A stretch of DNA of 64,000 bases from Nitrospiraceae bacterium (GCA_002726235.1 PBSN01000008.1:247390-311389); one strand, 5' to 3'. Counted from the stretch's first letter, positions 35,091 to 45,055 are shown. Numbers and translations: made by a program. Notes: generated by a model from the letters alone, not told the origin.

Positions 35091-35483
35091 TTAGCTTGAC
35101 TCTGGTTTATTGGTTCTTCGGAAGTCCTCTTGGTGAATAGAATGAGGCGTGTTGTGATGCAGGGATTGTTCTTTGTGGTCGAAGATGGGTTTTTGAGGTA
35201 GTGATGACCCATTGACCATATGGCGAAGCTCTTTTCCGACTTTGAAAAATGGGATTTTTTTGGGAGGAATGAGAACGGTTGCACCGGTCTTTGGATTTCG
35301 CCCGTTTTTCATCTGGCGTTCGCGAAGCTTGAAACTTCCAAAGCCCCGCACTTCAATTTTTTCTCCTCGCGCGAGTGCGTTTTTCATTGATTCAAAAATG
35401 GTATTAACCACAATCTCAACTTGACTTTTTGTCAATTGGGATATTTGGGTGGTCAGTTGACGTATCAGGTCAGCTTTTGTCAT
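35091..35483 (-). CDS. IHF/HU-family DNA-binding protein with tail
   Basis: A 130-residue protein. The start is the ATG at 35483 (MTKADLIRQLTTQI). Residues 1-92 form a complete HU/IHF fold with the beta-arm RNPKTGATVLIPPKKIPFF (residues about 60-78) that intercalates DNA. The sequence is closer to IHF-beta than HU. A further about 38 residues form a hydrophilic, His-rich extension (DHKEQSLHHNTPHSIHQED) not usual for IhfB (about 95 residues). It is downstream of sppA and rpsA, the common rpsA-ihfB linkage. Confidence 0.88.
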   Translation of the reverse strand: MTKADLIRQLTTQISQLTKSQVEIVVNTIFESMKNALARGEKIEVRGFGSFKLRERQMKNGRNPKTGATVLIPPKKIPFFKVGKELRHMVNGSSLPQKPIFDHKEQSLHHNTPHSIHQEDFRRTNKPESS

Positions 35484-35588
35484 AGGCAACGTTTTCCAAT
35501 TTTCTTGTCTCCGTTCATGAGGTTTGCCTTTGTTGCACCGGTGTTGGTAATCACTATCAATACCTAACTCAGCTACATGATTCTTGCA

Positions 35589-36500
35589 TCATAATGAAAA
35601 TTTGTATTTGAGGCTAAACATTGCTGGCGTAGTAATTGTATATAGGGCCTCACGGAATTGGATGCGAATAAAATCCTGTAATGAAAACCGCGGTTTTGCT
35701 TCGATGACAGTTGGCTCTTCACTGATGCCAGCAAGATCTGCCGCCACTTGGATTGCGTCTTGTAGTGTTCCCAAGCGATCTACAAGATTGGCTGCAAGTG
35801 CTTGACGTCCGGTAAAAATTCTTCCATCGGCAAGGGGGTTGACTTGGTCAACCCCCATTTTCCGCCCTTCTGCCACTGCATGAATAAACTGATCATGGAC
35901 ATCGTCCATGACGTGCTGAAGAATGGCTCTCGCGTCCTCACTGAGAGGTAGAAATGGTGATCCAATATCTTTATGGAGCCCGCTCTTCACCACAACACTC
36001 TCAAGTCCTATCTTGTCAAGAAGTTTCTCGACATTGGTTATTTCCATGATAACTCCGATGCTTCCAGTAATGGTTCCGGGGTTCGCGAGAATGGTATTGG
36101 ATGCAGAGGCAATGTAATACCCTCCAGAGGCCGCCATGTCTCCCATTGAGGTCACCACCATTTTTCCCCCGTCATCACGGACGCGCTTTAGTGCCGCATA
36201 GATTTCTTGGGATGGGACTACCGCTCCCCCCGGGCTGTCAATGCGGACAACGATTGCTTGAATAGTGGGGTCATCAGTAAAGTGCTCAATCTGGTCTATA
36301 ATTTCTTGCGAATCGAGGATGATTCCTTCGATGCGGATCAAAGCGATGTTGCTATCATTCCCAATCGGTATCGCCTCTACGAGCAGGGTGATTCCAAGGA
36401 CCAGGATGAAGAATCCTGCAATAACAAGGCCTATAGTTCTAATTCCACGGCTGAGTGGCGATGGGCCGCGAGAGTTTGAAACCGATTCATTCATGATCAT
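35589..36500 (-). CDS. sppA: Signal peptide peptidase SppA
   Basis: A 303-residue membrane-bound serine protease. One N-terminal helix (TIGLVIAGFFILVLGITLLV) anchors a single SppA domain, as in Bacillus-type (short) SppA. Substrate groove and nucleophile regions are RIDSPGGAVVPSQEI and GDMAASGGYYIAS (Ser nucleophile), with the general-base lysine in VKSGLHKDIGSP. It digests cleaved signal peptides in the membrane. It lies 25 bp after rpsA in the same orientation. Confidence 0.92.
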   Translation of the reverse strand: MIMNESVSNSRGPSPLSRGIRTIGLVIAGFFILVLGITLLVEAIPIGNDSNIALIRIEGIILDSQEIIDQIEHFTDDPTIQAIVVRIDSPGGAVVPSQEIYAALKRVRDDGGKMVVTSMGDMAASGGYYIASASNTILANPGTITGSIGVIMEITNVEKLLDKIGLESVVVKSGLHKDIGSPFLPLSEDARAILQHVMDDVHDQFIHAVAEGRKMGVDQVNPLADGRIFTGRQALAANLVDRLGTLQDAIQVAADLAGISEEPTVIEAKPRFSLQDFIRIQFREALYTITTPAMFSLKYKFSL

Positions 36501-36525
36501 TAATTCGTGTCATTGGGATACGGGT

Positions 36526-38256
36526 TCATGGAATGTTTTCACCATCTGTTTTTTCCTCGATGGGAGTTTCGGTCGCGGTGTCGTCGGAGTTTTCCGCATC
36601 AACTTGTTGCGTTTGGTTAAATGTTTCGATTTGTTCTCGCTCAATGCCTTGGCGATATTCACGGATGCTGAGGGCAATCTTTCGTTCCACAGTATCGACT
36701 TTGATCAGCTTTGCCTCGACTTCTGTGTCCACAGTAAAGTGATCTTCTATTTTGGCACTTCCTTCTAGGTCGGCTTCGCTGACATGAATAAGTCCTTCGA
36801 CTCCTTCTTCAAGTTCCACAAATATGCCAAAATCTGTGATCTTCGAAATCCGTCCCTTCGATATTTCCCCCACATGATAGCGACTTGGAATAAATTCATC
36901 CCATGGATTTGCAGTTAATTGTTTGTAACCCAAGGAAAGACGTTCTTTCTCGCGGTCGATTTTAAGAACCACAGCCTCGGTTTGTGAGCCTTTTTTAAAA
37001 ATCTCCGATGGATGCCGGATGTGCTTTGTCCATGACATATCTGAGATATGGATTAAACCGTCAATACCTTCTTCCAGCCCGATGAATGCGCCAAAATCAG
37101 TGAGACTTTTAACTTTACCTGGAATTGTGGCGCCCACGGCATATTTGCGTTCGATGAGATCCCATGGGTTTGGTTCAGTCTGCTTTGTTCCAAGGGATAT
37201 TTTTCTTCCATCCTGGTCAACATGAAGCACAGTGACCTCAATCTGGCTACCGACTGAAAGTATTTTTGAAGGGTGGCGAATTTCTTGTGTCCATGACATC
37301 TCGGAGACGTGAACGAGCCCTTCGATGCCAGGTTCAAGCTCCACAAACGCGCCATAATCCGCTAGGCTCACCACCTTTCCTGTATGACGGATCCCAACGG
37401 GATATTTCTCGTTCATATGAATCCAAGGATCCTCCGAGCGTTGTTTTAGCCCCAAAGATACCCGAGAGTTTTCACGATCATACTTGAGTACCCTCACATT
37501 GATCTTGTCTCCGACGACACAAATCTCCGCAGGGTGAGTGACTCTTCCCCAGGACATATCAGTAATGTGTAACAGCCCGTCGATTCCTCCCAAATCGATA
37601 AACGCTCCGTAGGCCGTGATATTTTTTACTGTGCCATCAACGAATTGGCCTTCTTCAAGGGAGGCGAGGGTGTCTTTTCGTTTGATTGCCCGAGCCTCCT
37701 CAAGGACAACACGTCGTGATACCACAATGCTACCGCGCTGGTGATTGAATTTAATAATTTTCATGGGGAATGTTTTGCCAATCAGTGCATCAAGGTCTCG
37801 AACAGGGTGAAGATTTACCTGTGAACCTGGAAGGAACGCTTTGACTCCGATATCGACTATCATTCCACCCTTAATACGAGAGACAATACGACTTTCAATG
37901 ACAACTTCGTCGTGATACCACTTTTCTAATTCTTCCCAAACCTTCATTTTGTCGGCTTTTTCTTTGGAAAGGATCAGGTTGCCTTCATGATTTTCTTTTT
38001 GCTCAATGAACACTAACATTCGGTCGCCAACTTTGAGGTCTTCAAGTTCCTGCTCAGTGAGCTCCCTGACAGAGACCATTCCCTCGGATTTATAGCCGAT
38101 ATCAACAAGAACATGGTCTTTCCCGATATTGATGACTTCTCCTTCCACAACGGAACGTTCTGTAAATGGACGAAACGACTCTTCATACATTTCGTCCAAG
38201 GAGGGCTCATCGTTGGCAAGGGCCTCTTCTACTGGTGTGGCTATTGGCTGTTCCAT
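36526..38256 (-). CDS. rpsA: 30S ribosomal protein S1
   Basis: A 576-residue translation factor with six S1 OB-fold domains. Visible cores are VVEGEVINIGKDHVLVDIG, RIVSRIKGGMIVDIGVKAFL, VKNITAYGAFIDLGGIDGLL, VVSLADYGAFVELEPGIEGL, VKSLTDFGAFIGLEEGIDGL and ISKITDFGIFVELEEGVEGL. The last four are classical S1 repeats that bind mRNA, the first two anchor S1 on the ribosome. The length matches six-domain S1. It follows cmk by 30 bp, the common cmk-rpsA pairing, and TTAGGAGA precedes it. Confidence 0.97.
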   Translation of the reverse strand: MEQPIATPVEEALANDEPSLDEMYEESFRPFTERSVVEGEVINIGKDHVLVDIGYKSEGMVSVRELTEQELEDLKVGDRMLVFIEQKENHEGNLILSKEKADKMKVWEELEKWYHDEVVIESRIVSRIKGGMIVDIGVKAFLPGSQVNLHPVRDLDALIGKTFPMKIIKFNHQRGSIVVSRRVVLEEARAIKRKDTLASLEEGQFVDGTVKNITAYGAFIDLGGIDGLLHITDMSWGRVTHPAEICVVGDKINVRVLKYDRENSRVSLGLKQRSEDPWIHMNEKYPVGIRHTGKVVSLADYGAFVELEPGIEGLVHVSEMSWTQEIRHPSKILSVGSQIEVTVLHVDQDGRKISLGTKQTEPNPWDLIERKYAVGATIPGKVKSLTDFGAFIGLEEGIDGLIHISDMSWTKHIRHPSEIFKKGSQTEAVVLKIDREKERLSLGYKQLTANPWDEFIPSRYHVGEISKGRISKITDFGIFVELEEGVEGLIHVSEADLEGSAKIEDHFTVDTEVEAKLIKVDTVERKIALSIREYRQGIEREQIETFNQTQQVDAENSDDTATETPIEEKTDGENIP

Positions 38257-38286
38257 GAGATGTTTACTATCTCCTAAGGTGAAAGG

Positions 38287-39018
38287 TTAATAAGATGCCA
38301 GCGACTGTTTCGTCGTATCAATCGTTGGCGTAGGATCTGATCGATGTTTTATTTGTCTTTGCTTGATGAGTGCAAGGATTGCATCAACTACTTGTATTGC
38401 TGACAGATCAGTTGTATCGATTATCGTCGCGTCAGAGGCAGGACGCAAGGGAGCTGAGTTACGGTTTGCATCGCGAGTATCACGCTCCATCAATTCGCTG
38501 GCGGCTGTTTCATGTGACACAGCCGCATCGTGGCCTTGTAGTTCCAGAAAACGTCGTTGAGCTCTGATGGTCGGGGAGGCATCAAGAAAAACCTTGATCT
38601 CCGCGTCTGCGAATACATGTGTTCCCATATCGCGGCCTTCCGCGACTATTCCTTTGTCATTCCCACAGTGGCGTTGTATGGGTCTTAAGAATGTACGCAC
38701 AGTTGGAAGTCTTGATATTTCCGAGGCGATAAGGCTTATGTGAGACGTCCACAGTTCGTGCGTGAGTCGAGTTCCATCAACCACAACAGACTGGTAATCG
38801 CCTTGGAGTGAAAGTAGAAAATTTGTCGTTTTGCAGAGAGCAAGGACGGCATCTTCATCATCAGTATTCACACCTTGCTTCGATACTTTCCAAGCAACGG
38901 CACGATAGAGTGACCCGCTATTCAGGTATGGGGTTCCAAGGTGTTTTGCAAGAGATTTAGCAAGGGTGCTTTTACCTACGCCTGCCGGTCCGTCAATTGT
39001 TATTGTCAGCGCACTCAT
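38287..39018 (-). CDS. cmk: Cytidylate kinase
   Basis: A 243-residue P-loop kinase phosphorylating CMP/dCMP. The start is the ATG at 39018, which overlaps the aroA stop as ATGA; a longer frame adds six residues. The Walker motif GPAGVGKST, the NMP-binding insert region and EGRDMGTHVFADAEIKVFL are present. Coupling to aroA by ATGA overlap implies one transcript with the aromatic block. Confidence 0.95.
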   Translation of the reverse strand: MSALTITIDGPAGVGKSTLAKSLAKHLGTPYLNSGSLYRAVAWKVSKQGVNTDDEDAVLALCKTTNFLLSLQGDYQSVVVDGTRLTHELWTSHISLIASEISRLPTVRTFLRPIQRHCGNDKGIVAEGRDMGTHVFADAEIKVFLDASPTIRAQRRFLELQGHDAAVSHETAASELMERDTRDANRNSAPLRPASDATIIDTTDLSAIQVVDAILALIKQRQIKHRSDPTPTIDTTKQSLASY

Positions 39019-40322
39019 GAAGTCTCGACGTGACATGTAGGTGCAATTTGCCGAAGCTCATTGAGAAAACTTGGAAAGGAGGTCTGAATGCAATCAATAT
39101 TTGTGAGCGTTGTGGCTTCCGAAGCTTTGAGGGCAGCAATGGCCATTGCCATGGCGACACGGTGGTCCCCATAGCTTGGACATTCTGCTCCACGTAATTG
39201 TGTTCCTCCATGAATTACAAGGCCATCTGGGCGTTCATCCACGTCAACTCCAACACGTCCGAGTGCTTTGGCCATGGTTGCAATTCGGTCACTTTCTTTC
39301 ACGCGAAGGTCTTCCATTCCCGTGATACGAGTCTGTCCCTTGGCGAATGCTGCCGCAACACACAGGATAGGAAACTCGTCAATTGCCCGTAACATGTCTT
39401 TTGGATCAATTTCAGCACCTTCTAGGTGTGATGATTGGATATGAATGTCCCCGATGGGTTCTCCAGCGTCGTCATGAATGTCTAGGGTTTGTAATGAAGC
39501 GCCCATTGTTTTGAGGATATCCAAGAGTCCGATCCGAGTTTGATTCAAGCCGACATTTCGAATCGTGATACTCGAGTCTGGAAGTATCAATCCCGCAACA
39601 ATAAAAAAAGCAGCTGACGAAAAATCACCTGGGACAGTAAGGTCTCTTGCCGTGAGAGCAGATGGATGAAGATGGATCATTGTATCACTTTTACACTCTA
39701 GCTGGACTCCAAAATATTGCAGCATGCGTTCTGTGTGATCGCGGGAACGAGCGGGCTCACAAAATGTTGTTGGGTGTTCAGCAAGTAACCCGGCGATGAG
39801 AATTGCGGACTTGACCTGTGCGCTTGGGATTGGTGAGGTATGGGAAGTTTTCCGCAGACGCGTTCCTTGGATGGCGAGGGGGGCTAGCTCTCCTCCTTTG
39901 CGTCCGTTGATTGTCGCGCCCATCTGCCGCAATGGGGTCACGATTCGGCCCATCGGACGTTGCCGAAGTGATGCATCTCCGGTTAAGACAGAGAAGAAAT
40001 CTTGCCCACTAAGTAGCCCGGTGAGTAGGCGCATGCTGGTCCCGGAATTGCCGCAATCGAGAACGTGTTGCGGCTCTGAAAATCCCCACGAACCCTTTCC
40101 GAACACACGCAATTCGGCGTTGCGCTCTTCGATTGAGATCCCTAGTGCTCGAATGGCGCTGATGGTGCGGAAACAGTCCTCTCCATCACAGTAGCCACGA
40201 ATGGTGGACGTGCCTTCGGCCATTGCGCCAAAGATCACGGCACGATGAGTAATCGATTTGTCTCCTGGAATAGGAATTTCCCCATTGATTGGGCCGGAAG
40301 GAGTGATACTTAACCGTGTCAT
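39015..40322 (-). CDS. aroA: 3-Phosphoshikimate 1-carboxyvinyltransferase
   Basis: A 435-residue EPSP synthase of the shikimate pathway, from ATG 40322, which overlaps the tyrA stop (TGATG). Motifs are IPGDKSITHRA, GNSGTSMRLLTG, PSAQVKSAILIAG, SRDHTERML and LRVKESDRI. The GDKSITHRA segment is of the common class. It is translationally coupled on both sides to tyrA and cmk. Confidence 0.96.
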   Translation of the reverse strand: MTRLSITPSGPINGEIPIPGDKSITHRAVIFGAMAEGTSTIRGYCDGEDCFRTISAIRALGISIEERNAELRVFGKGSWGFSEPQHVLDCGNSGTSMRLLTGLLSGQDFFSVLTGDASLRQRPMGRIVTPLRQMGATINGRKGGELAPLAIQGTRLRKTSHTSPIPSAQVKSAILIAGLLAEHPTTFCEPARSRDHTERMLQYFGVQLECKSDTMIHLHPSALTARDLTVPGDFSSAAFFIVAGLILPDSSITIRNVGLNQTRIGLLDILKTMGASLQTLDIHDDAGEPIGDIHIQSSHLEGAEIDPKDMLRAIDEFPILCVAAAFAKGQTRITGMEDLRVKESDRIATMAKALGRVGVDVDERPDGLVIHGGTQLRGAECPSYGDHRVAMAMAIAALKASEATTLTNIDCIQTSFPSFLNELRQIAPTCHVETS

Positions 40323-41194
40323 CAGCACAGTTGATCCCTAAGGTTTTTCGCTTGAGTGAAGGTATGTTGTAGGCCGTGCCTGTCACGTTGTCTAACAAGA
40401 CTTGTTAATTTGCTGATTTCGCCTTGGTAGGTCTCGAGCATCATGACTAGATTTTCCGCATTCCGACAACAGATCTCGCTCCACAAGGACGGAGAACTTG
40501 AGGCGATACGAGTCATGTCATTCAAACTTGGAGGTAAGAAGGTCGGGGTGTTTGCGGTGGGGAAGATAGTCTCTTGGATAAGTGCAATGCTATTCAGTGT
40601 CGCATACGCGATCATATGTGGGAGATGGCTTACAGCACCAAAAATTTTATCATGTAGAAGAGGGTCCATCATTGTTACGATTGAGCCAATTGACTCCCAA
40701 AATGAACGAATCATGTTGAGTGCGTTTGCGTTGGTTGCTGTGGTTGGTGTCAACACGCAGTGCTTGCCGTTGAAGAGATCGGCACGGCTTGCCGCGGCAC
40801 TTGATTTCTCGCTTCCGGCAATTGGATGTGTCCCAACAAAGTAACGATGTGGGGGGAGAAGTGCATCGATGTTCATAACCATCTGGCCCTTCACGCTACC
40901 CACATCACTTAGAATGGCATCTCGTTCGAGAACGTGGATGGTGGAACGAACGATTTCTTCAAATGTTTCCACTGGTGACGCAAGAATAACCAAAGATGAA
41001 CCTTTGACTGCACGTGAGAGATTCGTTTGCCCTCGGTCGATGGCGCGTACTGCAAGAGCCTGCTTGATGGCTCTATCATCCATATCGGTACCGACAACAA
41101 CATCCACAAGGCCTGTTGATTTTGCTGCAAGGCCTATAGATCCTCCAATGAAACCAGTACCAATAATTGTGATTTGAGAAAAATGTGGTCGCAT
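40322..41194 (-). CDS. tyrA: Prephenate/arogenate dehydrogenase
   Basis: A 290-residue NAD(P)-dependent enzyme. The Rossmann start ITIIGTGFIGGSIGLA and the catalytic region HPIAGSEKSS are present. There is no N-terminal chorismate mutase or C-terminal ACT domain, so it is the monofunctional form. Gene order pheA-hisC-tyrA-aroA gives a compact aromatic amino acid operon. Whether prephenate or arogenate is preferred cannot be read from the sequence. Confidence 0.92.
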   Translation of the reverse strand: MRPHFSQITIIGTGFIGGSIGLAAKSTGLVDVVVGTDMDDRAIKQALAVRAIDRGQTNLSRAVKGSSLVILASPVETFEEIVRSTIHVLERDAILSDVGSVKGQMVMNIDALLPPHRYFVGTHPIAGSEKSSAAASRADLFNGKHCVLTPTTATNANALNMIRSFWESIGSIVTMMDPLLHDKIFGAVSHLPHMIAYATLNSIALIQETIFPTANTPTFLPPSLNDMTRIASSSPSLWSEICCRNAENLVMMLETYQGEISKLTSLVRQRDRHGLQHTFTQAKNLRDQLC

Positions 41195-41197
41195 AAA

Positions 41198-42307
41198 TTA
41201 GAGGTTGCTACTCGCATTTGATGCAGGGGATGTCTGCATCACGGTGCGAAACGCAGTAATAAATCGTTCATTTTCATGGGGGAGTCCTACGGTGATGCGC
41301 AACATTGGTCCATCAATATGTCGGACGATGACTCCAAATCGTAGGAGCGCTTCAAAGGCAACTTTCCCGTTTTGTTTTGTATTGACGTACACAAAATTGG
41401 CTTCCGAGTGAGTAAATGGTAATCCAAGTTGGGTAAATGTATCGTAGAAAAGTGCCTTCCCGGTAAGATTCATTGCGCGACTGGCATTAATGTGATCATC
41501 ATCTTGTAATGCAGCCAATGCTGCTCGTTGTGCTAGTGTGTTGGTGTTAAATGGAAGCCGAATCTTATTCATGGTTTCGATCACGGTGGGTGAAGCAATA
41601 CCGTACCCAATTCGAAGACCTGCAAGGCCGTAAATTTTAGAAAACGTTCGAAGTACGACAAGAGGATGTCCTTGCGATTGAAGGCCGATGATATCTGGAT
41701 AGTCAGGTGTCGTCACATATTCGCCATAAGCTTCATCGACGACTACAAGCACATGTTTGGGAATCTGGTGCAGGAAGGAGAGAAGTTGTTCACCATTAAC
41801 TATGGTGCCAGTGGGGTTATTTGGGTTGCAGATAAAAAGCAGCCGTGTTCGTGGGGTGATGGCCTTGGCCATAGCTGACAGGTCATAATGACAGTCAGTT
41901 AAAGGAACAATGATTGCATTCCCAAATCCAGCGGTTACCGCAGTCTCGTAAATAGAAAAAGAAGGGGTAGCAATGATTGCATCATCGCCTGGCGCCATGA
42001 CGGTCTTGACGAGAAGTGCAATAAGTTCGTCTGAGCCATTGCCCAGCATGATACGGTCGGCAGTAATTCCGTATTTCTGAGCAAGCGAGTGCTTTAATGC
42101 AGTTCCGTTACCATCGGGGTATCTGTTAAGAGTGTTGGTCTCATCTCGTAGGACTGATAGAGCTTTTGGAGATGGTCCCAATGCATTCTCATTGGATGCA
42201 AGTTTTGTTGCTTGAGTAATCCCGAACTCCCGCTCAATTTCCTCAGCAAGACGTCCAGGAATATATGGGTTGATTGCTGCAATTGTTGGGTGAATTTCAA
42301 TTGACAT
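41198..42307 (-). CDS. hisC: Histidinol-phosphate/aromatic aminotransferase
   Basis: A 369-residue PLP enzyme of aminotransferase fold type I. The start is the ATG at 42307 (MSIEIHPTIAAINPYIPG). The PLP lysine lies in RTFSKIYGLAGLRIGYG, and NPNNPTGT and the substrate-binding RITVG are present. It is annotated as HisC by family, but its place between pheA and tyrA suggests it also (or mainly) transaminates aromatic keto acids. Confidence 0.9.
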   Translation of the reverse strand: MSIEIHPTIAAINPYIPGRLAEEIEREFGITQATKLASNENALGPSPKALSVLRDETNTLNRYPDGNGTALKHSLAQKYGITADRIMLGNGSDELIALLVKTVMAPGDDAIIATPSFSIYETAVTAGFGNAIIVPLTDCHYDLSAMAKAITPRTRLLFICNPNNPTGTIVNGEQLLSFLHQIPKHVLVVVDEAYGEYVTTPDYPDIIGLQSQGHPLVVLRTFSKIYGLAGLRIGYGIASPTVIETMNKIRLPFNTNTLAQRAALAALQDDDHINASRAMNLTGKALFYDTFTQLGLPFTHSEANFVYVNTKQNGKVAFEALLRFGVIVRHIDGPMLRITVGLPHENERFITAFRTVMQTSPASNASSNL

Positions 42308-42342
42308 GTGAAGTGCCAAACGGTTTTGTCGTTGTCTTACTG

Positions 42343-43425
42343 CTACTTCTCATGTTCCTCCGCAGGATAGGAACCTAGGAGCTTCATGCCAAGCGTTTGA
42401 GTCTCCAGTTCATGGATGGTTTTTGTGACGAGTTCATCATCGATGTGCCCCTCAATATCGATAAAAAATACATACTCCCATGCTTTTTGCCGAGAGGGAC
42501 GTGATTCAACTCTTGTTAGGTTGATGCCATGGGTTGCGAATGGTCTTAGAAGATCGCACAGTCCACCAGGGCGATCTTTTGTGTATATCATGAGTGATGT
42601 CTTGCTTTTTCTTGTACGCTCAGGTGCATGGTTCGACAAGACAAGGAAGCGTGTATAGTTATTGAGGTGACCTTCTATATGCTTCTCCATGATGTTTAGT
42701 CCGTAAATTTTGGCTGCAAGTTCTGATGCAATCGCAGCCGTTGTTGGATCTTCTGCGGCAAGTTCGGCTGCTCGTCCCGTACTAAACACATCGATGACGG
42801 GTGGCCCGGGGATGTTGTCTTCGATCCAGTTTCGGCACTGCGCAATAGCGTGAGGATGGGAGTAGATTGTCTTAATCTCATCCAAAGTCGTAGCCTTCGA
42901 GAGGAAATGGTGGCTGATTTCTTGTGATATCTCGCCGTAAATTGTCGCGGACGATTCAAAAAACATATCAAGGGTGTGATTGACCACCCCTTCTGTTGAG
43001 TTTTCAACTGGAACAATGCCGAAATTGGCTTGACCTCGACAGACTTCCTGAAATACGCCTTTGATGCTATGTATGGGGATATATTCGGCTGAAGACCCTA
43101 ATTTTCGTATTCCCGCAAGGTGGGTGAATGTTCCTTTTGGGCCAAGGTATGCAACCTTGATTGGGCCTTCAAGGCACAATGAGGCGGACATGATCTCTCG
43201 AAAGACGTGACGTATAGCTTCATTTGGATATGGCCCTGGGTTGTTTTTGAATAGGCGCTCAAAAACCTTTGCCTCACGATTTGCGGTATGAAGATTAACG
43301 CCCTCGCCATTGGCCATTTTTATGGCACCGATGGCGATGACCGCCTTGGCGCGATCACCAAGGAGTCGGAGGATCTGATCGTCAATTCGATCGATGTCTG
43401 ACCTGTACGATTCAAGAGATGGCAT
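42343..43425 (-). CDS. pheA: Chorismate mutase/prephenate dehydratase
   Basis: A 360-residue bifunctional P-protein. Residues about 1-85 form an AroQ chorismate mutase (YRSDIDRIDDQILRLLGDRA). Residues about 95-270 form prephenate dehydratase (VAYLGPKGTFTHLA, VPVENSTEGVVNHTLD, NNYTRFLVLS with the catalytic TRF). Residues about 280-355 form an ACT regulatory domain (DRPGGLCDLLRPFATHGINL), so feedback inhibition by phenylalanine is expected. It is the first gene of the minus-strand aromatic run and divergent from the M23 peptidase gene. Confidence 0.95.
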   Translation of the reverse strand: MPSLESYRSDIDRIDDQILRLLGDRAKAVIAIGAIKMANGEGVNLHTANREAKVFERLFKNNPGPYPNEAIRHVFREIMSASLCLEGPIKVAYLGPKGTFTHLAGIRKLGSSAEYIPIHSIKGVFQEVCRGQANFGIVPVENSTEGVVNHTLDMFFESSATIYGEISQEISHHFLSKATTLDEIKTIYSHPHAIAQCRNWIEDNIPGPPVIDVFSTGRAAELAAEDPTTAAIASELAAKIYGLNIMEKHIEGHLNNYTRFLVLSNHAPERTRKSKTSLMIYTKDRPGGLCDLLRPFATHGINLTRVESRPSRQKAWEYVFFIDIEGHIDDELVTKTIHELETQTLGMKLLGSYPAEEHEK

Positions 43426-43644
43426 GGGACGTAATTCAGACGTAATTCAATAGAAATTTCAATAAGATACGATGGTAACGATACAAGAATCATGACGTGT
43501 TTGCAAGGGCTCGCAAAGTCTAAACTTGCTGCCAAAATGGAGAGTAAATGGCCGTTGACTGATGCGTAGAACTTTGATACCTTTCCTTCCGATAGTGCCC
43601 TCTTGTGGGCTGGATTTATAGGCTAATATTCCAAAAGGAGGGGT

Positions 43645-44568
43645 GTGCGCAAAAGTGATTCTTATGCGGTGGTGATCTTTCATCATCATGCATCTCCGCC
43701 ACGGCAGTTCTTTGTCAAGAAAAGGACCGTGAAGACTTTTGCTCTTGTCCTGCTCGCCATCTTGGGGGGGCAATGGGTTTTCTTTTCTCAGTTTCTTGAT
43801 CAGCGTCAGAAACTTGATGAACTTGATCGTCTTCGCGTAGAACTTGAGGTGAGTCAAAAAGAGGCGTTCGCTGCAAATTCTGCAATTGATAAACTAAGAT
43901 TCCAGCTTGCGGATATGAAAAGTCTTACGACGAAGGTGAGGGAGATGCTGGGTCTCCAACAAGACTTTGATGGGGCTGTTTCTGGGCAAGGTGGGGAGGA
44001 AAATTTATCAAAACTTTCAGGTAGTGAATTCTCTGATGATCAGCAGTACGCTGGGCTTGATGTAATTCGTTCGGATATCCAGCAAGAACTTGCGTGGTTA
44101 AGAAGCGATGCCAAAGTTGAGCATCGCGATTTGCAGGCGCTTGTTGAAACGGTTGAAAATCGGCGCGCGCGCTGGGAGGCAACTCCTGCGATCTGGCCCG
44201 TGAAGGGTTGGGTGACATCGGGTTTTGGTCCACGGATGTCTCCATTCACTGGTCGGCCTGCGAAGCATCATGGTATTGATATTCGCGCTTCGATTGGAAC
44301 TCCAGTTGTCGCACCCGCAGCGGGCACCGTTGTTCGTCGTACGCATGATACTGGGTTCGGGAAAGTGCTCACGGTTAATCATGGTCATGGCGTTTCAACA
44401 CGGTATGGGCACCTACACACAATGGATGCGACTGTTGGCCAAAGCATTTCGCGAGGAGATGTTATCGGAACTGTGGGAAACACTGGACTTTCAACCGGAC
44501 CACATCTCCATTATGAGGTTCATGTGAACAAAGTTCGCATTGATCCTATGAAATTTATCCTTGAATAA
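43645..44568 (+). CDS. Membrane-anchored M23 peptidase
   Basis: A 307-residue protein. A short cytoplasmic N-terminus leads to one helix (FALVLLAILGGQWVFF), a coiled-coil (about 55-110) and a LytM domain with zinc ligands HxxxD (HHGIDIRASIG) and HLH/HxH (GPHLHYEVH). Family members cut or activate cleavage of peptidoglycan cross-links. The start is a GTG after AGGAGGGG, which is strong. The next gene, a bactofilin, follows 46 bp on, and this pairing is a known cell-shape module. Confidence 0.92.
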   Translation: MRKSDSYAVVIFHHHASPPRQFFVKKRTVKTFALVLLAILGGQWVFFSQFLDQRQKLDELDRLRVELEVSQKEAFAANSAIDKLRFQLADMKSLTTKVREMLGLQQDFDGAVSGQGGEENLSKLSGSEFSDDQQYAGLDVIRSDIQQELAWLRSDAKVEHRDLQALVETVENRRARWEATPAIWPVKGWVTSGFGPRMSPFTGRPAKHHGIDIRASIGTPVVAPAAGTVVRRTHDTGFGKVLTVNHGHGVSTRYGHLHTMDATVGQSISRGDVIGTVGNTGLSTGPHLHYEVHVNKVRIDPMKFILE

Positions 44569-44614
44569 TAATATGTTACGATGCAAAACCTAATTGTTCC
44601 GGAGAGATATTAAC

Positions 44615-45055
44615 ATGTGGAGCTTTGGGAAGACGTCGGAGGTAGAAGAGTTAGAAAATGCGGAGCTTCTGACGTTTGTGGGAAGGGGAGCTGAGCTTTC
44701 GGGTGATATCAAGGTCGAAGGTTCAGCGCGCGTTGATGGAATGATCGAAGGCTCCGTGCATGTTAAAGGTACGCTGATTGTTGGAAAACACGCCGTCATT
44801 AAGGGTGATGTTACTACGAAGGCGCTACTTAGCTCTGGAAATATTAGGGGAGATGTAATTGCTCTGGAGCGTGTGAAACTTTTGTCTCCCTGTGTGTTGA
44901 CAGGAAGTGTTCAGACACCGCTTTTGTCTGTTGAGGAAGGGGTTCTCATTAGCGGCACATGTGATATGGTTTCTCCGTCCAGCGACTGCGAAGACCGGCC
45001 TATTGAGGAACTCTTACAGCAACACGAAGATTATCCCGTCGCGGCTAGTCGGTAG
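44615..45055 (+). CDS. Bactofilin
   Basis: A 146-residue cytoskeletal protein from ATG 44615 (GGAGAG upstream). The central right-handed beta-helix shows regularly spaced hydrophobic and Gly steps: GAELSGDIKVEGSARVDG, GSVHVKGTLIVG, HAVIKGDVTTKALL and GNIRGDVIALERVKLL. The flanks are short and disordered. Bactofilins polymerise without nucleotide and position cell-wall enzymes, which fits the adjacent M23 gene. It is convergent with metK. Confidence 0.92.
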   Translation: MWSFGKTSEVEELENAELLTFVGRGAELSGDIKVEGSARVDGMIEGSVHVKGTLIVGKHAVIKGDVTTKALLSSGNIRGDVIALERVKLLSPCVLTGSVQTPLLSVEEGVLISGTCDMVSPSSDCEDRPIEELLQQHEDYPVAASR

